From: Trichormus variabilis 0441 | GTDB lineage: Bacteria > Cyanobacteriota > Cyanobacteriia > Cyanobacteriales > Nostocaceae | Assembly (NCBI RefSeq): GCF_009856605.1 | Contig: NZ_CP047242.1 | Span: 370,001 to 434,000 of the forward strand | DNA: 64,000 nt | Direction of reading: 5' to 3' | In this document: in pieces, positions 10,062 to 19,572 of the stretch | Layout of the letters: each line of letters starts with the position of its first letter | How positions within the stretch are numbered: position 1 is the stretch's first letter | Translations under genes and position numbers: made by a program | Notes under the pieces: model-generated | Database searches by the model: none | Seen by the model: only the letters and a program-made list of their open reading frames with translations | Told to the model about the DNA's origin: nothing

Positions 10062-11942
10062 CTAGGTTCCCAGCATTTGTAGATTATGCAGAGTAGAATA
10101 AAGCCCTCCTGAATTTAACAGTTCCTCATGGCTACCTTGTTCCACTAATTCACCACGCTTCAACACAAAAATTCTATCTACGTTGCGAATTGTAGACAGG
10201 CGGTGAGCAATAATGATTGCAGTTCGTCCGATTAATAATTCGTTTAATGCTTCCTGGACTAACGCTTCTGTGCCAACATCGAGACTCGCGGTGGCTTCAT
10301 CTAAAACTAAAATTTGAGGATTGCGAATTGCAGCACGAGCAAAAGCTAACAGTTGCTTTTGTCCACTGGAAAGGTTTGTACCCCGTTCTCGCAATTTAGT
10401 ATCGTAACCTAAGGGTAGTTCTTCAATAAATTCAGCAATATTTGTTTGCTGTGCAGCTGCTTGAATTTCCTCAAAAGTATAGTAATCACCTAAAGTAATG
10501 TTACTTTTGACATTACCAGCAAACAAAAAACCCTCTTGTAGAATAACCGCCATATAACGGCGTAATTCTGCTTGAGGTAACTCACGGATATCAATTCCAT
10601 CTACTAAGATGCGTCCTTGGGTGGGTTCGTAAAGACGACATAAAAGACGGATGATAGAACTTTTACCTGCGCCAGTAGGCCCTACTAATGCAACTTTTTC
10701 GCCAGGACGAATGATAAAGTCTAAGTCTTTAATGACGTAATCGTCGTCTTTATAGGCAAACCAAACGTGTTCAAAACGGATTTCTCCCATGTTTGGAGTG
10801 TCGCTGATATTTTGAGATTCTAAATCAGCGACAATTTCATCAATGTAACCGAATTTAGCATCAAAGACGGAAAATCGAGAGTTGGAGCGATCGCTTATTT
10901 CTATCGGTTCATCTAAAATATCGCTAACCCGTTCAATAGCCGTAAATCCAGATTGAATGACTGTGAATTTTTCCGCAAAATCTCGTAAAGGGTCGAATAA
11001 GCGCTGGGCGTATAAAATAAAGGTCGATAAAGTCCCAAAATCAAGTTGATTTTCTGAAAGCAACCAGCCACCCACCCACAATACACCAGCGATCGCAATT
11101 AAGCCAATCCATTCCAGAGTTGCGGAAACAGCCGAATCAAAAAAGATAGTTTGATCCACCTGTTTGGTATAGCGTTGGTTTGTAGTGCGAAATAACTCAG
11201 CATTAAAGCTTTCCCGCCGGAATAACTGGACTACGTTAATCCCCAGAACATTCTCTTGTAGTTGGGAATTCAGTAAAGATAGCTCTTCCCTAGCTTTGTA
11301 ATTAGCTTTGCGGTACTCTTGTTGGAAGTAAATAATTAACCAAGTAACTGGTAACAACATCACCAGGAGCAAGGAAGCAAGTTGCCACTGGATAGAAAAC
11401 ATTAAACCAGTAATTACCACCATCAAAACTACGTCAGAGACAATGCCAATAGCGCCAGTGGAAAATACGTCTCCCAATACTTCCACATCGCTGGTGAGCC
11501 GGGTAATGAGTTTACCAACGGGTGTACGGTCGAAGAAACGTACCGCCAGAGATGTTACATGATGAAATAAGTCTTGGCGAATAGCGGCTGTGATTTTTTG
11601 TCCTAATTTCTGTAACAAATAGCCTTGGTAACCCGTCAACGCTAAACGGATAACAATTGTAAAGAGTAATATTCCTTCAATAATATGTAGCCCTTGAGAC
11701 AATGGACGACTTCTCAAAAACTCGTATGCGCTAGATTCATTACGAATTAAGGATACAGCTTGTCCAATTAACAAGGGCTGTACGGCATTAGCCAAAGCAA
11801 GTGGTAATAGCAATACCATTGCCAGAATCAGTAGTTTAGTATTACGCCGGGCGTAAGGAACCAAACGTGAAAACAGCCGCCAGTCGTTGTTACGCCAACG
11901 GTTTTGTTTATAAGATTTTTGGGAAAGTTGGTAGATGCTCAT
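10062..11942 (-). CDS. ABC exporter half-transporter (MsbA/LmrA type)
   Basis: A 626-residue fused permease-ATPase that works as a dimer to export lipids, peptides or drugs. It has six membrane helices (about 30-330, starting LLILAMVLLLPLALANAV) and a nucleotide-binding domain (about 388-620) with Walker A GPTGAGKSS, Q-loop ILQEGFLF, signature LSSGQKQLLAFARA, Walker B ILVLDEATASLD and H-loop IIAHRLSTI. An insert of about 35 residues between the two halves (IEISDRSNSRFSVFDAKFG) is longer than usual. The substrate is unknown. No adaptor or peptidase domain is present, unlike the exporter at 54.9 kb. Confidence 0.92.
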   Translation of the reverse strand: MSIYQLSQKSYKQNRWRNNDWRLFSRLVPYARRNTKLLILAMVLLLPLALANAVQPLLIGQAVSLIRNESSAYEFLRSRPLSQGLHIIEGILLFTIVIRLALTGYQGYLLQKLGQKITAAIRQDLFHHVTSLAVRFFDRTPVGKLITRLTSDVEVLGDVFSTGAIGIVSDVVLMVVITGLMFSIQWQLASLLLVMLLPVTWLIIYFQQEYRKANYKAREELSLLNSQLQENVLGINVVQLFRRESFNAELFRTTNQRYTKQVDQTIFFDSAVSATLEWIGLIAIAGVLWVGGWLLSENQLDFGTLSTFILYAQRLFDPLRDFAEKFTVIQSGFTAIERVSDILDEPIEISDRSNSRFSVFDAKFGYIDEIVADLESQNISDTPNMGEIRFEHVWFAYKDDDYVIKDLDFIIRPGEKVALVGPTGAGKSSIIRLLCRLYEPTQGRILVDGIDIRELPQAELRRYMAVILQEGFLFAGNVKSNITLGDYYTFEEIQAAAQQTNIAEFIEELPLGYDTKLRERGTNLSSGQKQLLAFARAAIRNPQILVLDEATASLDVGTEALVQEALNELLIGRTAIIIAHRLSTIRNVDRIFVLKRGELVEQGSHEELLNSGGLYSTLHNLQMLGT

Positions 11943-12298
11943 AGTAGGAGCATTATATTAATTTTTACTGCACTATGTATGATAGTTGTTTTATTGTAAA
12001 AACACCTGTCTGAAGGTAATAAGCTGTCAGGCATTTAATCTGCATATTTTTTAGTGTTGGCTGTTGATAGTTAACAAACCATACAAGTGACTATGTAATT
12101 TAAAAGCGTAATAGCTTTCCAATTCAAGGTTAAGAATCAAGAGAGGGCAAGCATTTGGGGCTGTATATCTTAGGACTTACGCAACTAAGTTGTCTGTTGA
12201 GACTGGGTGTAAGGGTGTAGGGGTATAGGGGTGTAGGGGTTTTAAACATTTATACCTTTATATCCTTACCCCCTTACACCCCTATTCATGACTATTGA
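11943..12298. repeat. 356-bp gap with inverted short tandem repeats
   Basis: GGGTGTAGGGGTATAGGGG-type repeats (12205-12240) face CCTTACCCCCTTACACCCC (12263-12283), so the block can form a long G-rich/C-rich hairpin downstream of the hybrid kinase. Similar units occur at 37161-37180 and 58000-58215. No gene is seen in the remainder. Confidence 0.6.
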
Positions 12299-14578
12299 CT
12301 AAATCATCACTTCATGCAAAGCCAATAATAACTCATTGACTGTGTAAGGCTTGGCTAAGAATGAGTTAGCACCTGTATTGACTATTTCGGTTAACTTATT
12401 TTTCGATATGAGTCCACTGGTAGCAATAATTTTGACTTGGGGATTAATTTTCCTCAAAGTGCGAATAGTGGTTAAGCCATCGAGTACTGGTAGCATGATA
12501 TCCATGAGTACAGCACTAATTTTATCGGCATTTTTGGCATAGAGAGCGATCGCCTCTACTCCATCATTAGCAACTAAAGTCTCATATTGATGACTTTCTA
12601 AGGATGTTTTCGTAATATCTTGGATGGATACTTCATCATCAACAATCAAGATTAATTCTCCATGACCAGCCGGCGGTAATAGATGATCTATATGGGGTGC
12701 TTCCATACCACCCACAGATGGTAAGTAAACTTTAAAGGTAGTACCACGTCCTTCTTCACTATAGACATTGACGAAACCGCCGTGACTTTTGACAATCCCT
12801 AAAACCGTGGAAAGACCTAAACCCGTACCTTGTCCTACAGCTTTGGTAGTAAAGAATGGCTCAAATATCCTATCTAAGTTTTCTGGAGAAATACCCACTC
12901 CTGTATCCGACACCGTAACCATGATGTAGTGGCCTTGTTTGGCTTCCAAGTTCATCCGGGCGTAGTTTTCATCAATCAACAGATTCTCAGCAGAGATTGT
13001 CAACGTACCACCGTTAGGCATAGCATCACGGGCATTGACGCAAAGATTCATCAGCACTTGATGGAGTTGGGTACTATCTCCAGAAACCATCCATAAGTCA
13101 TTTGGTATATCTGTGTAAACTTCGATGGATTTGGGGAATGTTTCTTTCAAAATTTTGACAACTTCCACAATTAAATGTTTGAGTTGTAAAGTGATGCGCT
13201 TCCCTTCCACACCCCTAGCGAAGGACAGAACTTGCTTAACTAAATCAGCACCGCGTTTAGCATTGATTTCTAAAATCTCTAGTAAATGCTGAGTACGTTC
13301 ATCTGCGTCAGGAAATTTGAGTGGTAATAATTGCGCTCCTGCCAAAATCGGTGTCAAGATATTGTTGAGGTCGTGAGCAATGCCACTAGCTAGAGTTCCG
13401 ATACTTTCTAGACGTTGAGTACGAAATAATTGGGCTTCTAAATGTTTTTTCTGGGTAATATCTGTATCTACAGAGAGAATGGATTTAGGTTTTCCTTGCT
13501 CGTCATAGACTAAACTCCAGCGACTAGCCACAACAATTTCCTTACCAGTTTTGGTAACTTTGTTTAATTCTCCTTGCCAATTACCTTGCGAGATAACATT
13601 TAATAAAGCCGTTTCCACTTCTAGAGAAGGTTCACGAAATAAAAGATCACTAGCGTTTTTGCTGATCACTTCATGGGCTTGCCAACCGTAAAGATTTTCT
13701 GCACCTTTGTTCCAAAACAAAATTTTATTTTCTAAATCACGCACACATATACCGTCTGTGGTGATGTCTAATAAGGCAGCTTGTTCACGGATTTTGGCTT
13801 CTGCTAGTTTACGTTCACTAATGTCAATACAAGCGCAAGTGATACCCACAATGTCTTGTGACTCATTCCGCAATGGCTCAACAGTTAAATCATAATATTT
13901 TGTACCTAAAAGAGTACCGATAGATACCACCTGACGAGTCCCTATACCTGTGGTGAGGACATGATATTTTATGGCGGTGAGACATTGGGCATCCTGTTCA
14001 GACATAATCTCAGAGTCTTGTTTACCCAACATTTCCTCAACTGTCCACCCAGCAATTGGGTTATAAATCCAGGTATAACGTAAGTCTCTGTCTTGATTAA
14101 AAACAAAAATGGGTGAGTTTTTCAACGCCACTCGAAACCGCTCCTCGCTGTGACGCAGAGCTTCTTCTACTCGTTGACGTTCTATGGCATAACGAATGGA
14201 ACGTACTAATAAGTCTCCTGTGACTTGTCCTTTGACTAAATAATCTTGCGCTCCCTTCTGCATGGCTGTGAGTGCTAAATTCTCATCATCTATTCCTGTT
14301 AGCACGATGATGGGAAGAAGATTTGTCTCGCGGTTAGCTCTGACAAAGGTATCTATACCCTGGCTGTCGGGTAAAGACAAGTCTAATAACATGACATCAA
14401 AGGGTGGAAGCGAACCATCATAAGTATCGCTGGCGAGAATTTTTAGCGCTTCTGATAATCGCTCTACTGGATGTAACTCTAAATGGGCTGTATTTACCTC
14501 TTTGATTAACTCTTGAATTAAAAAAGCGTCACCAGGATTATCTTCTACCAATAAGACTTTTATAATTTCATCTGCCAT
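12299..14578 (-). CDS. hybrid histidine kinase (REC-PAS-PAS-HisKA-HATPase-REC)
   Basis: A soluble two-component hybrid kinase of about 759 residues. An N-terminal receiver (about 5-125; VEDNPGD, DVMLLDLSLPDSQG, K in YLVKG) is followed by two PAS domains (about 145-270 and 280-390; PAC ends CIDISERK and DTDITQKK). Then come HisKA with phospho-acceptor His near 402 (GIAHDLNN), the ATPase with N-box NLCVNARDAM and G-boxes DTGVGISPENL and GTGLGLST, and a C-terminal receiver (VDDEVSI, MDIMLPVLDG). It has no membrane segment. I chose the ATG at 14578 because GGAG lies 9-12 nt upstream; it follows the stop of the upstream regulator by 5 nt, so they are translationally close. The signal is unknown. 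Confidence 0.92.
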   Translation of the reverse strand: MADEIIKVLLVEDNPGDAFLIQELIKEVNTAHLELHPVERLSEALKILASDTYDGSLPPFDVMLLDLSLPDSQGIDTFVRANRETNLLPIIVLTGIDDENLALTAMQKGAQDYLVKGQVTGDLLVRSIRYAIERQRVEEALRHSEERFRVALKNSPIFVFNQDRDLRYTWIYNPIAGWTVEEMLGKQDSEIMSEQDAQCLTAIKYHVLTTGIGTRQVVSIGTLLGTKYYDLTVEPLRNESQDIVGITCACIDISERKLAEAKIREQAALLDITTDGICVRDLENKILFWNKGAENLYGWQAHEVISKNASDLLFREPSLEVETALLNVISQGNWQGELNKVTKTGKEIVVASRWSLVYDEQGKPKSILSVDTDITQKKHLEAQLFRTQRLESIGTLASGIAHDLNNILTPILAGAQLLPLKFPDADERTQHLLEILEINAKRGADLVKQVLSFARGVEGKRITLQLKHLIVEVVKILKETFPKSIEVYTDIPNDLWMVSGDSTQLHQVLMNLCVNARDAMPNGGTLTISAENLLIDENYARMNLEAKQGHYIMVTVSDTGVGISPENLDRIFEPFFTTKAVGQGTGLGLSTVLGIVKSHGGFVNVYSEEGRGTTFKVYLPSVGGMEAPHIDHLLPPAGHGELILIVDDEVSIQDITKTSLESHQYETLVANDGVEAIALYAKNADKISAVLMDIMLPVLDGLTTIRTLRKINPQVKIIATSGLISKNKLTEIVNTGANSFLAKPYTVNELLLALHEVMI

Positions 14579-14583
14579 TGCCT

Positions 14584-15030
14584 TTACTCCGGTGGCAGCT
14601 TGACGATCGCAAACCAAAAGTTTTCTATGGACTGTACAATTCTAACGAACTGGTCAAAGTCAACAGGCTTAGTTATGTAACAATTAGCTGCTAGGTTATA
14701 AGCTTTGAGAATATCTTCCTCGGCTTGGGAAGTCGTCAACACCACTACTGGGATGCGTTTGAGATAACTATCAGTTTTAATTTCTGCCAAGACTTCCCGC
14801 CCATCTTTTCTGGGAAGATTGAAATCTAGCAGCACTATATCTGGATGAGGTACATTGGCATATTTATCTTGTTTTCGCAAAAATGCCATTGCTTCCACCC
14901 CATCTTCAACCACACTGAGATGAACTGAGATTTTGCTATCTTCTAAAGCAATGCGGGTGAGTTCCACATCTCCTGGGTTATCTTCTACCAACAAAACCTC
15001 AATTGGCATAATCGCTGTTGTCATATTCAC
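14584..15030 (-). CDS. CheY-like single-domain response regulator (Rcp1 type)
   Basis: A 148-residue stand-alone receiver with acidic pocket VEDNPGD, phospho-acceptor Asp in [15 protein letters not shown], switch Thr in VVVLTTS and Lys in [11 protein letters not shown]. The [12 protein letters not shown] form is typical of Rcp1-type regulators paired with phytochrome-like kinases. It starts at a GTG overlapping the kinase stop (GTGA); ATG codons at 15024 and 15009 are alternatives. It is the middle gene of a three-gene sensory operon and probably relays phosphate from the upstream kinase. Confidence 0.92.
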   Translation of the reverse strand: MNMTTAIMPIEVLLVEDNPGDVELTRIALEDSKISVHLSVVEDGVEAMAFLRKQDKYANVPHPDIVLLDFNLPRKDGREVLAEIKTDSYLKRIPVVVLTTSQAEEDILKAYNLAANCYITKPVDFDQFVRIVQSIENFWFAIVKLPPE

Positions 15031-17699
15031 GATTTTTTCCCTGTTTGTTCTGGAATTGTGAAGTAGAATGTCGAGCCTTGACCCGCTTCCGACTCCACCC
15101 AGATATGACCACCGTGGCGCTCTATTATTTTCTTACAGATTGCCAAACCAATGCCTGTCCCCGGATATTTACTTCTACCATGCAGACGTTGAAAAATGAT
15201 AAAAATACGGTCGGCATATTGAGGTTCTATACCGATACCATTGTCGTGGACGGAGAATAGCCAGGTTGTATGGGAATTAGGGACTGGGGATTGGGGATTG
15301 GGGACTGGGGATTGGGGACTGGGGACTGGGGATTGGGGATTGGGTCTTTCTCCCCCTGCCTCCCCTGCCCCCGAAGTTCGCCCGGAGGGAAACCCTCCTT
15401 GCGACTTCTCTTCCTGCCCCCTGCCCCCTACCTCCCCTACTCCAACATGAATCACTGGTGAGGCTTCTTGGCGAAATTTGATGGCGTTGGCGATGAGGTT
15501 TTGAAAAATCTGGGTCAGTTGGGTGGGGTCTGCCATGAGGGTAGGTAAGGGGTCATTGGTGATGACTGCACCAGATTCTTCGATCGCTATTTTGAGATTG
15601 GCGATCGCTCGTTGTAAAATAACTCCACAGTCAACGGCGACAAATGGTTGTCCACGGGTAGTAACTCGTGAATAATTCAACAAGTCGTTGATTAAAGTTT
15701 GCATCCGCCTAGCACCATCAACGGCGTAAGTGATGAACTGTTCAGCGTTGCTATCTAGTTGATTTTTATACCTCCTTTCCAATAACTGTAAATAACTAGT
15801 CACCATCCGCAAAGGTTCTTGTAAATCGTGGGAGGCTACATAGGCAAAATTTTCCAGTTCAGTATTAGAACGAGCTAGTTCCTGACTTTGCCTAGTTTGG
15901 AGTTCCAATAATTGCCCTTGGGATAAAGCAATGCCTATTTGGTTGGCTAGTTGTTGCAATAATTCCAACTCGGAGTTATTCCAATGACGGTGATTTGTAC
16001 ACTGATGGGCAATTAGCAAACCCCAAATGCCATCCCGATTGAGAATAGGAACTACCAGGTTAGCTTTTACGCCAAATCCTTGCAAAAATTCTCGATGACA
16101 GTCTTGAATCTCTGCTTTAGTAACATCTACTATGGCACTGACTCGCCCTTGGCGATATTTATCGACGTAATCTTGTTGAAAACAAGGGTCAAGGATATTT
16201 TGTCCTAGAACTACCGGCCAGCCAGGTAACACTGATTCTTGTACTACTGTTCCCGAACCATCAGCCCAGAGTCGAAAAATCAATACTCGGTCTGCTTGTA
16301 AAAGTTTCTGCACTTCCTGAACTGATGTGCGTAAAATCTCTTCAATATCGAGGGTTTCCCGGATTTTGACTGTGATTTCCGCGAATAATTGCGATCGCAA
16401 ATTCTGTTTTTTTAATTCCTCTTCTGTTTGTTTGCGTTCTGTAATATCTGTATGGGAACCTACCATCCGTAGCGCATTACCCGCCTCATCCCAAAGCGCC
16501 TGACCTCGGTCTAAAATCCATTTATAACTACCATTTTTGCAGCGTACCCGATGTTCAGTAACATAATAGGGAGTTTTTTTCCCCAAATGGTCTTGAACTG
16601 CTTGCATTACCCAATCGAAATCATCGGGATGCACCCGTTTTGACCATTCATCAACGTGGTGAGTAATTTCGTCATCTTCATACCCCAACATTTGTTTCCA
16701 GCGTGAGGAGAAGAAAACTTCATTAGTCTTGAGGTTCCAATCCCAAATACCATCATTGTTACCAATTAAGGCCAACTGCCAACGTTCCTCACTCTCGCGC
16801 AGGGCGGCGGCTGTGTAACGACGTTCGCTAATATCTTGGAAATAAACAGATAAGCCGTCTTTACTGGGGTAAGCATGAACAGCAAACCATTTGTGTAGTG
16901 GCGGGTAAAACTCTTCAAACTTGACACTGATTTGTTTGGTGAGCGATCGCCTAGTTTCACGATAGAATGTTGAGTCTAAGGTATCTGAAAACACCTCCCA
17001 GATACTTTTACCTAATAGCTCATCTGGTGTTTTCTCTAACAACTTGGCAGCTTGACCATTGATGTAGGTAAATCGCCATTCATAATCGATGGCAAAAAAC
17101 GCATCAGTGATACTTTCCAGTATATTGGCAATCTGCTTTCTAGCCGTTTCCGACTCTGCACGCGCCGCTTGCTCATGCTTAATTAACAGTTCGCTAACCT
17201 GAGCTACATGGGCTACATTACGTCTCAGTTCTAGCTGACTAATGACTAGACGACTTAAAGCAGCCAGTGCATCAATTTGTGGCTGATTGAGTTGTTTCGG
17301 TACATTATCAATCACACAGAGAGTTCCTAAAAAATGACCCTCTGGTGTTAACAGTGGTACACCTGCGTAAAATCTCACATGAGGATAAGATTTGACGACT
17401 GGGTTATCAATGAAGCGATCGTCTGCTAAAGTATCTGGTATGACAACGACACCTTGCTTTTCCTGGCAGAGATAGGATAAACCCACACTCCGAGGCATTT
17501 CTGGTACGTCTATACCCAGTTTGGCCTTAAACCATTGACGATTTTCATCAATAAAATTAACTAAAGCTATAGGTGTGCCGCAGATAAAAGCAGCCAACTG
17601 AGCCAGATTGTCATAAGCTTCCTCCGGTTCAGTATCTAAAATTTGATATTGGCGTAAAGCTGCAAGTCTCGCCTGTTCATTATGCAAAGGGGATTTCAT
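15027..17699 (-). CDS. multi-sensor histidine kinase (GAF-PAS-PAS-GAF-HisKA-HATPase)
   Basis: An 890-residue cytoplasmic kinase. An N-terminal GAF (about 20-165; [20 protein letters not shown]) is followed by two PAS domains (about 190-300 and 305-430; PAC end [10 protein letters not shown]). A second GAF (about 445-605; [11 protein letters not shown]) resembles phytochrome-like GAFs but lacks an obvious bilin Cys. Next is HisKA with His624 ([10 protein letters not shown]), then the ATPase (about 735-888; [30 protein letters not shown]). Between the N-box and the first G-box, about 55 extra residues include PQSPV-type repeats encoded by heptamer DNA repeats (15280-15345). First gene of the operon with the two genes to its left. 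Confidence 0.93.
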   Translation of the reverse strand: MKSPLHNEQARLAALRQYQILDTEPEEAYDNLAQLAAFICGTPIALVNFIDENRQWFKAKLGIDVPEMPRSVGLSYLCQEKQGVVVIPDTLADDRFIDNPVVKSYPHVRFYAGVPLLTPEGHFLGTLCVIDNVPKQLNQPQIDALAALSRLVISQLELRRNVAHVAQVSELLIKHEQAARAESETARKQIANILESITDAFFAIDYEWRFTYINGQAAKLLEKTPDELLGKSIWEVFSDTLDSTFYRETRRSLTKQISVKFEEFYPPLHKWFAVHAYPSKDGLSVYFQDISERRYTAAALRESEERWQLALIGNNDGIWDWNLKTNEVFFSSRWKQMLGYEDDEITHHVDEWSKRVHPDDFDWVMQAVQDHLGKKTPYYVTEHRVRCKNGSYKWILDRGQALWDEAGNALRMVGSHTDITERKQTEEELKKQNLRSQLFAEITVKIRETLDIEEILRTSVQEVQKLLQADRVLIFRLWADGSGTVVQESVLPGWPVVLGQNILDPCFQQDYVDKYRQGRVSAIVDVTKAEIQDCHREFLQGFGVKANLVVPILNRDGIWGLLIAHQCTNHRHWNNSELELLQQLANQIGIALSQGQLLELQTRQSQELARSNTELENFAYVASHDLQEPLRMVTSYLQLLERRYKNQLDSNAEQFITYAVDGARRMQTLINDLLNYSRVTTRGQPFVAVDCGVILQRAIANLKIAIEESGAVITNDPLPTLMADPTQLTQIFQNLIANAIKFRQEASPVIHVGVGEVGGRGQEEKSQGGFPSGRTSGAGEAGGERPNPQSPVPSPQSPVPNPQSPVPNSHTTWLFSVHDNGIGIEPQYADRIFIIFQRLHGRSKYPGTGIGLAICKKIIERHGGHIWVESEAGQGSTFYFTIPEQTGKKS
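15280..15345 (+). repeat. GGGGACT/GGGGATT heptamer repeat inside a kinase gene
   Basis: About nine 7-bp units GGGGA(C/T)T lie within the coding region of the histidine kinase and add (P)NPQSPVP-type residues at about 784-806. Adjacent bases 15346-15440 (CCCTGCCCCC runs) are also repeat-like. These are the short tandemly repeated repetitive sequences known from Anabaena/Nostoc. Confidence 0.85.
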
Positions 17700-18006
17700 T
17701 AAATTTTGGAGAAAAAATCCAGATATAAATTTTTGTTAAAAAATACGAAATCAGCTAAAAAACTTGTTTCAGAAATAAAAAGTCGAACTACTTTATAGTT
17801 TAGACAAAGTTTTTTAAAAAAATTAACTTAAAAATAATTGTTAAAGATTTCTATGATGTGTGTTGCGCTGCGCTCCACCCAACCCATTTGCACATCTTTT
17901 CGTGTTGGTTGTTAACAGTTGACAGTTAACTGTCAGCAGTCAACAAACCATACAAGTGATTGTGTAATGTAACCTTTCTGTTGGGCAGTAAGCCCAAACT
18001 GTAGCG
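17700..18006. other. intergenic region upstream of the kinase operon
   Basis: 307 bp without a gene. It should hold the promoter of the sensory operon (its right end faces the kinase start). It includes heptamer-like repeats GTTAACAGTTGACAGTTAAC near 17911-17930 and a palindrome-like piece ACAAACCATACAAGTGA shared with 12075-12091. Confidence 0.5.
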
Positions 18007-18663
18007 TCAGGTCAGTATAGGCAGTTCACTCAAAACACCCTCTCGTAATTGCTCAACTAATTGATGTAAATTCCCTGTATTCAAACGATAACTAAGGGGA
18101 TGAGCAATTAACCGCGCCGTACTTTCATATAAAGTGGTAATTTCCACCAAACCATTTTCTTTTAAAGTCCGGCCTGTAGAAACTATATCGACAATTGCCT
18201 CAGACATTCCCGTAATCGGCCCTAGTTCCACAGAACCGTAAAGCGGGACAATTTCCACAGGTAAATCCAAACCTTGAAAGAACTCACGGGCCGAATTGAC
18301 ATATTTAGAAGCAACACGACTGTGAGCAGGTAAATCTAGTGGTGATTTGTAGGGACTAGATGCTTTCACCGCCACCGACATCCGACAATAGCCAAACTGT
18401 AAATCAACTAAATGAGCAACTTGTGGCTGTTTTTCCCTGAGGACATCGTAACCAATAATACCAATTTGGGCTTGTCCATACTCTACATAAACAGGTACAT
18501 CCTGCCCTCTTACCAGTAGTCCTTTCGCCCTTCCACTAGCATCAGTAATTTGCAACTGACGATTTCCTGAGTCTAAAAAAGCACTAAAATCCAATCCTAC
18601 AGATTTCAGTAGGCGGATGCTATTTTTGAGTAGTTCCCCTTTCGGCAACGCAACAGTTAACAT
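18007..18663 (-). CDS. hisG: ATP phosphoribosyltransferase, short form
   Basis: First enzyme of histidine synthesis: ATP + PRPP gives phosphoribosyl-ATP. The 218-residue protein begins [15 protein letters not shown] and carries the PRPP-binding loop ([18 protein letters not shown] at about 153-170). It lacks the C-terminal regulatory domain of long HisG, so it is the short form that needs the HisZ partner for activity and feedback control. HisZ is not in the window. It is divergent from the response regulator with an 80-bp shared promoter region. Confidence 0.96.
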   Translation of the reverse strand: MLTVALPKGELLKNSIRLLKSVGLDFSAFLDSGNRQLQITDASGRAKGLLVRGQDVPVYVEYGQAQIGIIGYDVLREKQPQVAHLVDLQFGYCRMSVAVKASSPYKSPLDLPAHSRVASKYVNSAREFFQGLDLPVEIVPLYGSVELGPITGMSEAIVDIVSTGRTLKENGLVEITTLYESTARLIAHPLSYRLNTGNLHQLVEQLREGVLSELPILT

Positions 18664-18743
18664 TCGTTTTCTTGGTATCCTTGGCTAGAGACACTTTATC
18701 GTGTCCTTGTCTTAGCAGTTCATTAATATTGAGAATATCTCTA

Positions 18744-19454
18744 ATGCTTACCTCAAGCAGCATGAGAATTTTATTGGTTGATGATGAAGTAGAACTCACT
18801 GTCCCCTTAAGCCGTGTGTTAACTCGTGAAGGTTACACTGTAGAAGCAGCTTATGAGGGGAAAAGTGGTAGTGAAATGGCAACAGTAGGTAATTATGACC
18901 TACTGATTTTAGACTGGATGCTACCAGGGAAAACAGGCTTGGAGATATGCCAAGAACTACGTCGCCAAGGAAAAATTACACCCGTTCTTTTCCTCACCGC
19001 CAAAGATACTTTAGATGACCGCGTACAAGGTTTAGATGCTGGTGCTGATGATTATTTAGTCAAACCCTTTGAACTGCGAGAGTTGTTGGCCAGAGTCCGT
19101 GCTTTATTACGGCGTTCTAGTTCCCAAACCTATGAAGCTACACCAGGAAGATTAACTGTAGCCGACCTAGAACTGGACTGTGAAAATCAAGTCGCCTACC
19201 GTCAAGGACGAGTCATTGAACTATCGCAGAAAGAAAGCCAACTGCTGCAATACTTTATGGAACATACGGGACAACTACTAACTCACGCCCAAATTCTGCA
19301 ACATTTGTGGGAAGATAACGAACCACCAAACAGTAATGTCATCGCCGCATTAATCAGATTGCTACGCCGTAAAATCGAGGTAGGCAAAGAACTTTCCTTA
19401 ATCCACACAGTCTACGGTAAAGGCTATCGCTTCGGTACGTCTTCGGTGGAATGA
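18744..19454 (+). CDS. OmpR-family response regulator (RppA-like)
   Basis: Receiver (MRILLVDDE, LLILDWMLPGKTG, LTAKD, VKPFELRELLARV) followed by a winged-helix DNA-binding domain (LTVADLELDCENQ to YGKGYRF), a standard OmpR/PhoB transcription factor. I chose the ATG at 18744 (236 residues); an ATG at 18762 directly before RILLVDDE is equally possible, while an upstream TTG at 18672 would overlap the hisG promoter region. Sequence is closest in style to cyanobacterial RppA/ManR-type regulators. No kinase gene lies next to it, so the partner is unknown. Confidence 0.9.
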   Translation: MLTSSSMRILLVDDEVELTVPLSRVLTREGYTVEAAYEGKSGSEMATVGNYDLLILDWMLPGKTGLEICQELRRQGKITPVLFLTAKDTLDDRVQGLDAGADDYLVKPFELRELLARVRALLRRSSSQTYEATPGRLTVADLELDCENQVAYRQGRVIELSQKESQLLQYFMEHTGQLLTHAQILQHLWEDNEPPNSNVIAALIRLLRRKIEVGKELSLIHTVYGKGYRFGTSSVE

Positions 19455-19464
19455 ATAAGAAAAT

Positions 19465-19486
19465 ACCCTGGTATTTCTACCAGGGT
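19465..19486. terminator. bidirectional terminator between response regulator and clpC
   Basis: ACCCTGGTA-tttc-TACCAGGGT is a perfect 9-bp stem with a 4-nt loop. It is flanked by A-rich sequence on the left and AAATTTTC on the right, between two convergent genes. Confidence 0.7.
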
Positions 19487-19572
19487 GGAAATTTTCTCTA
19501 GCTTTTAACCTGAATGTTGGCGGCAAACAACCTATGTGTTTTCAGGTATTGCCACTCTCACAGATGATAAAA

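Noticed and set aside
15241..15461. Plus-strand frames rich in LGTGDWG
   Set aside because: They are the antisense reading of the heptamer repeat inside the histidine kinase gene.
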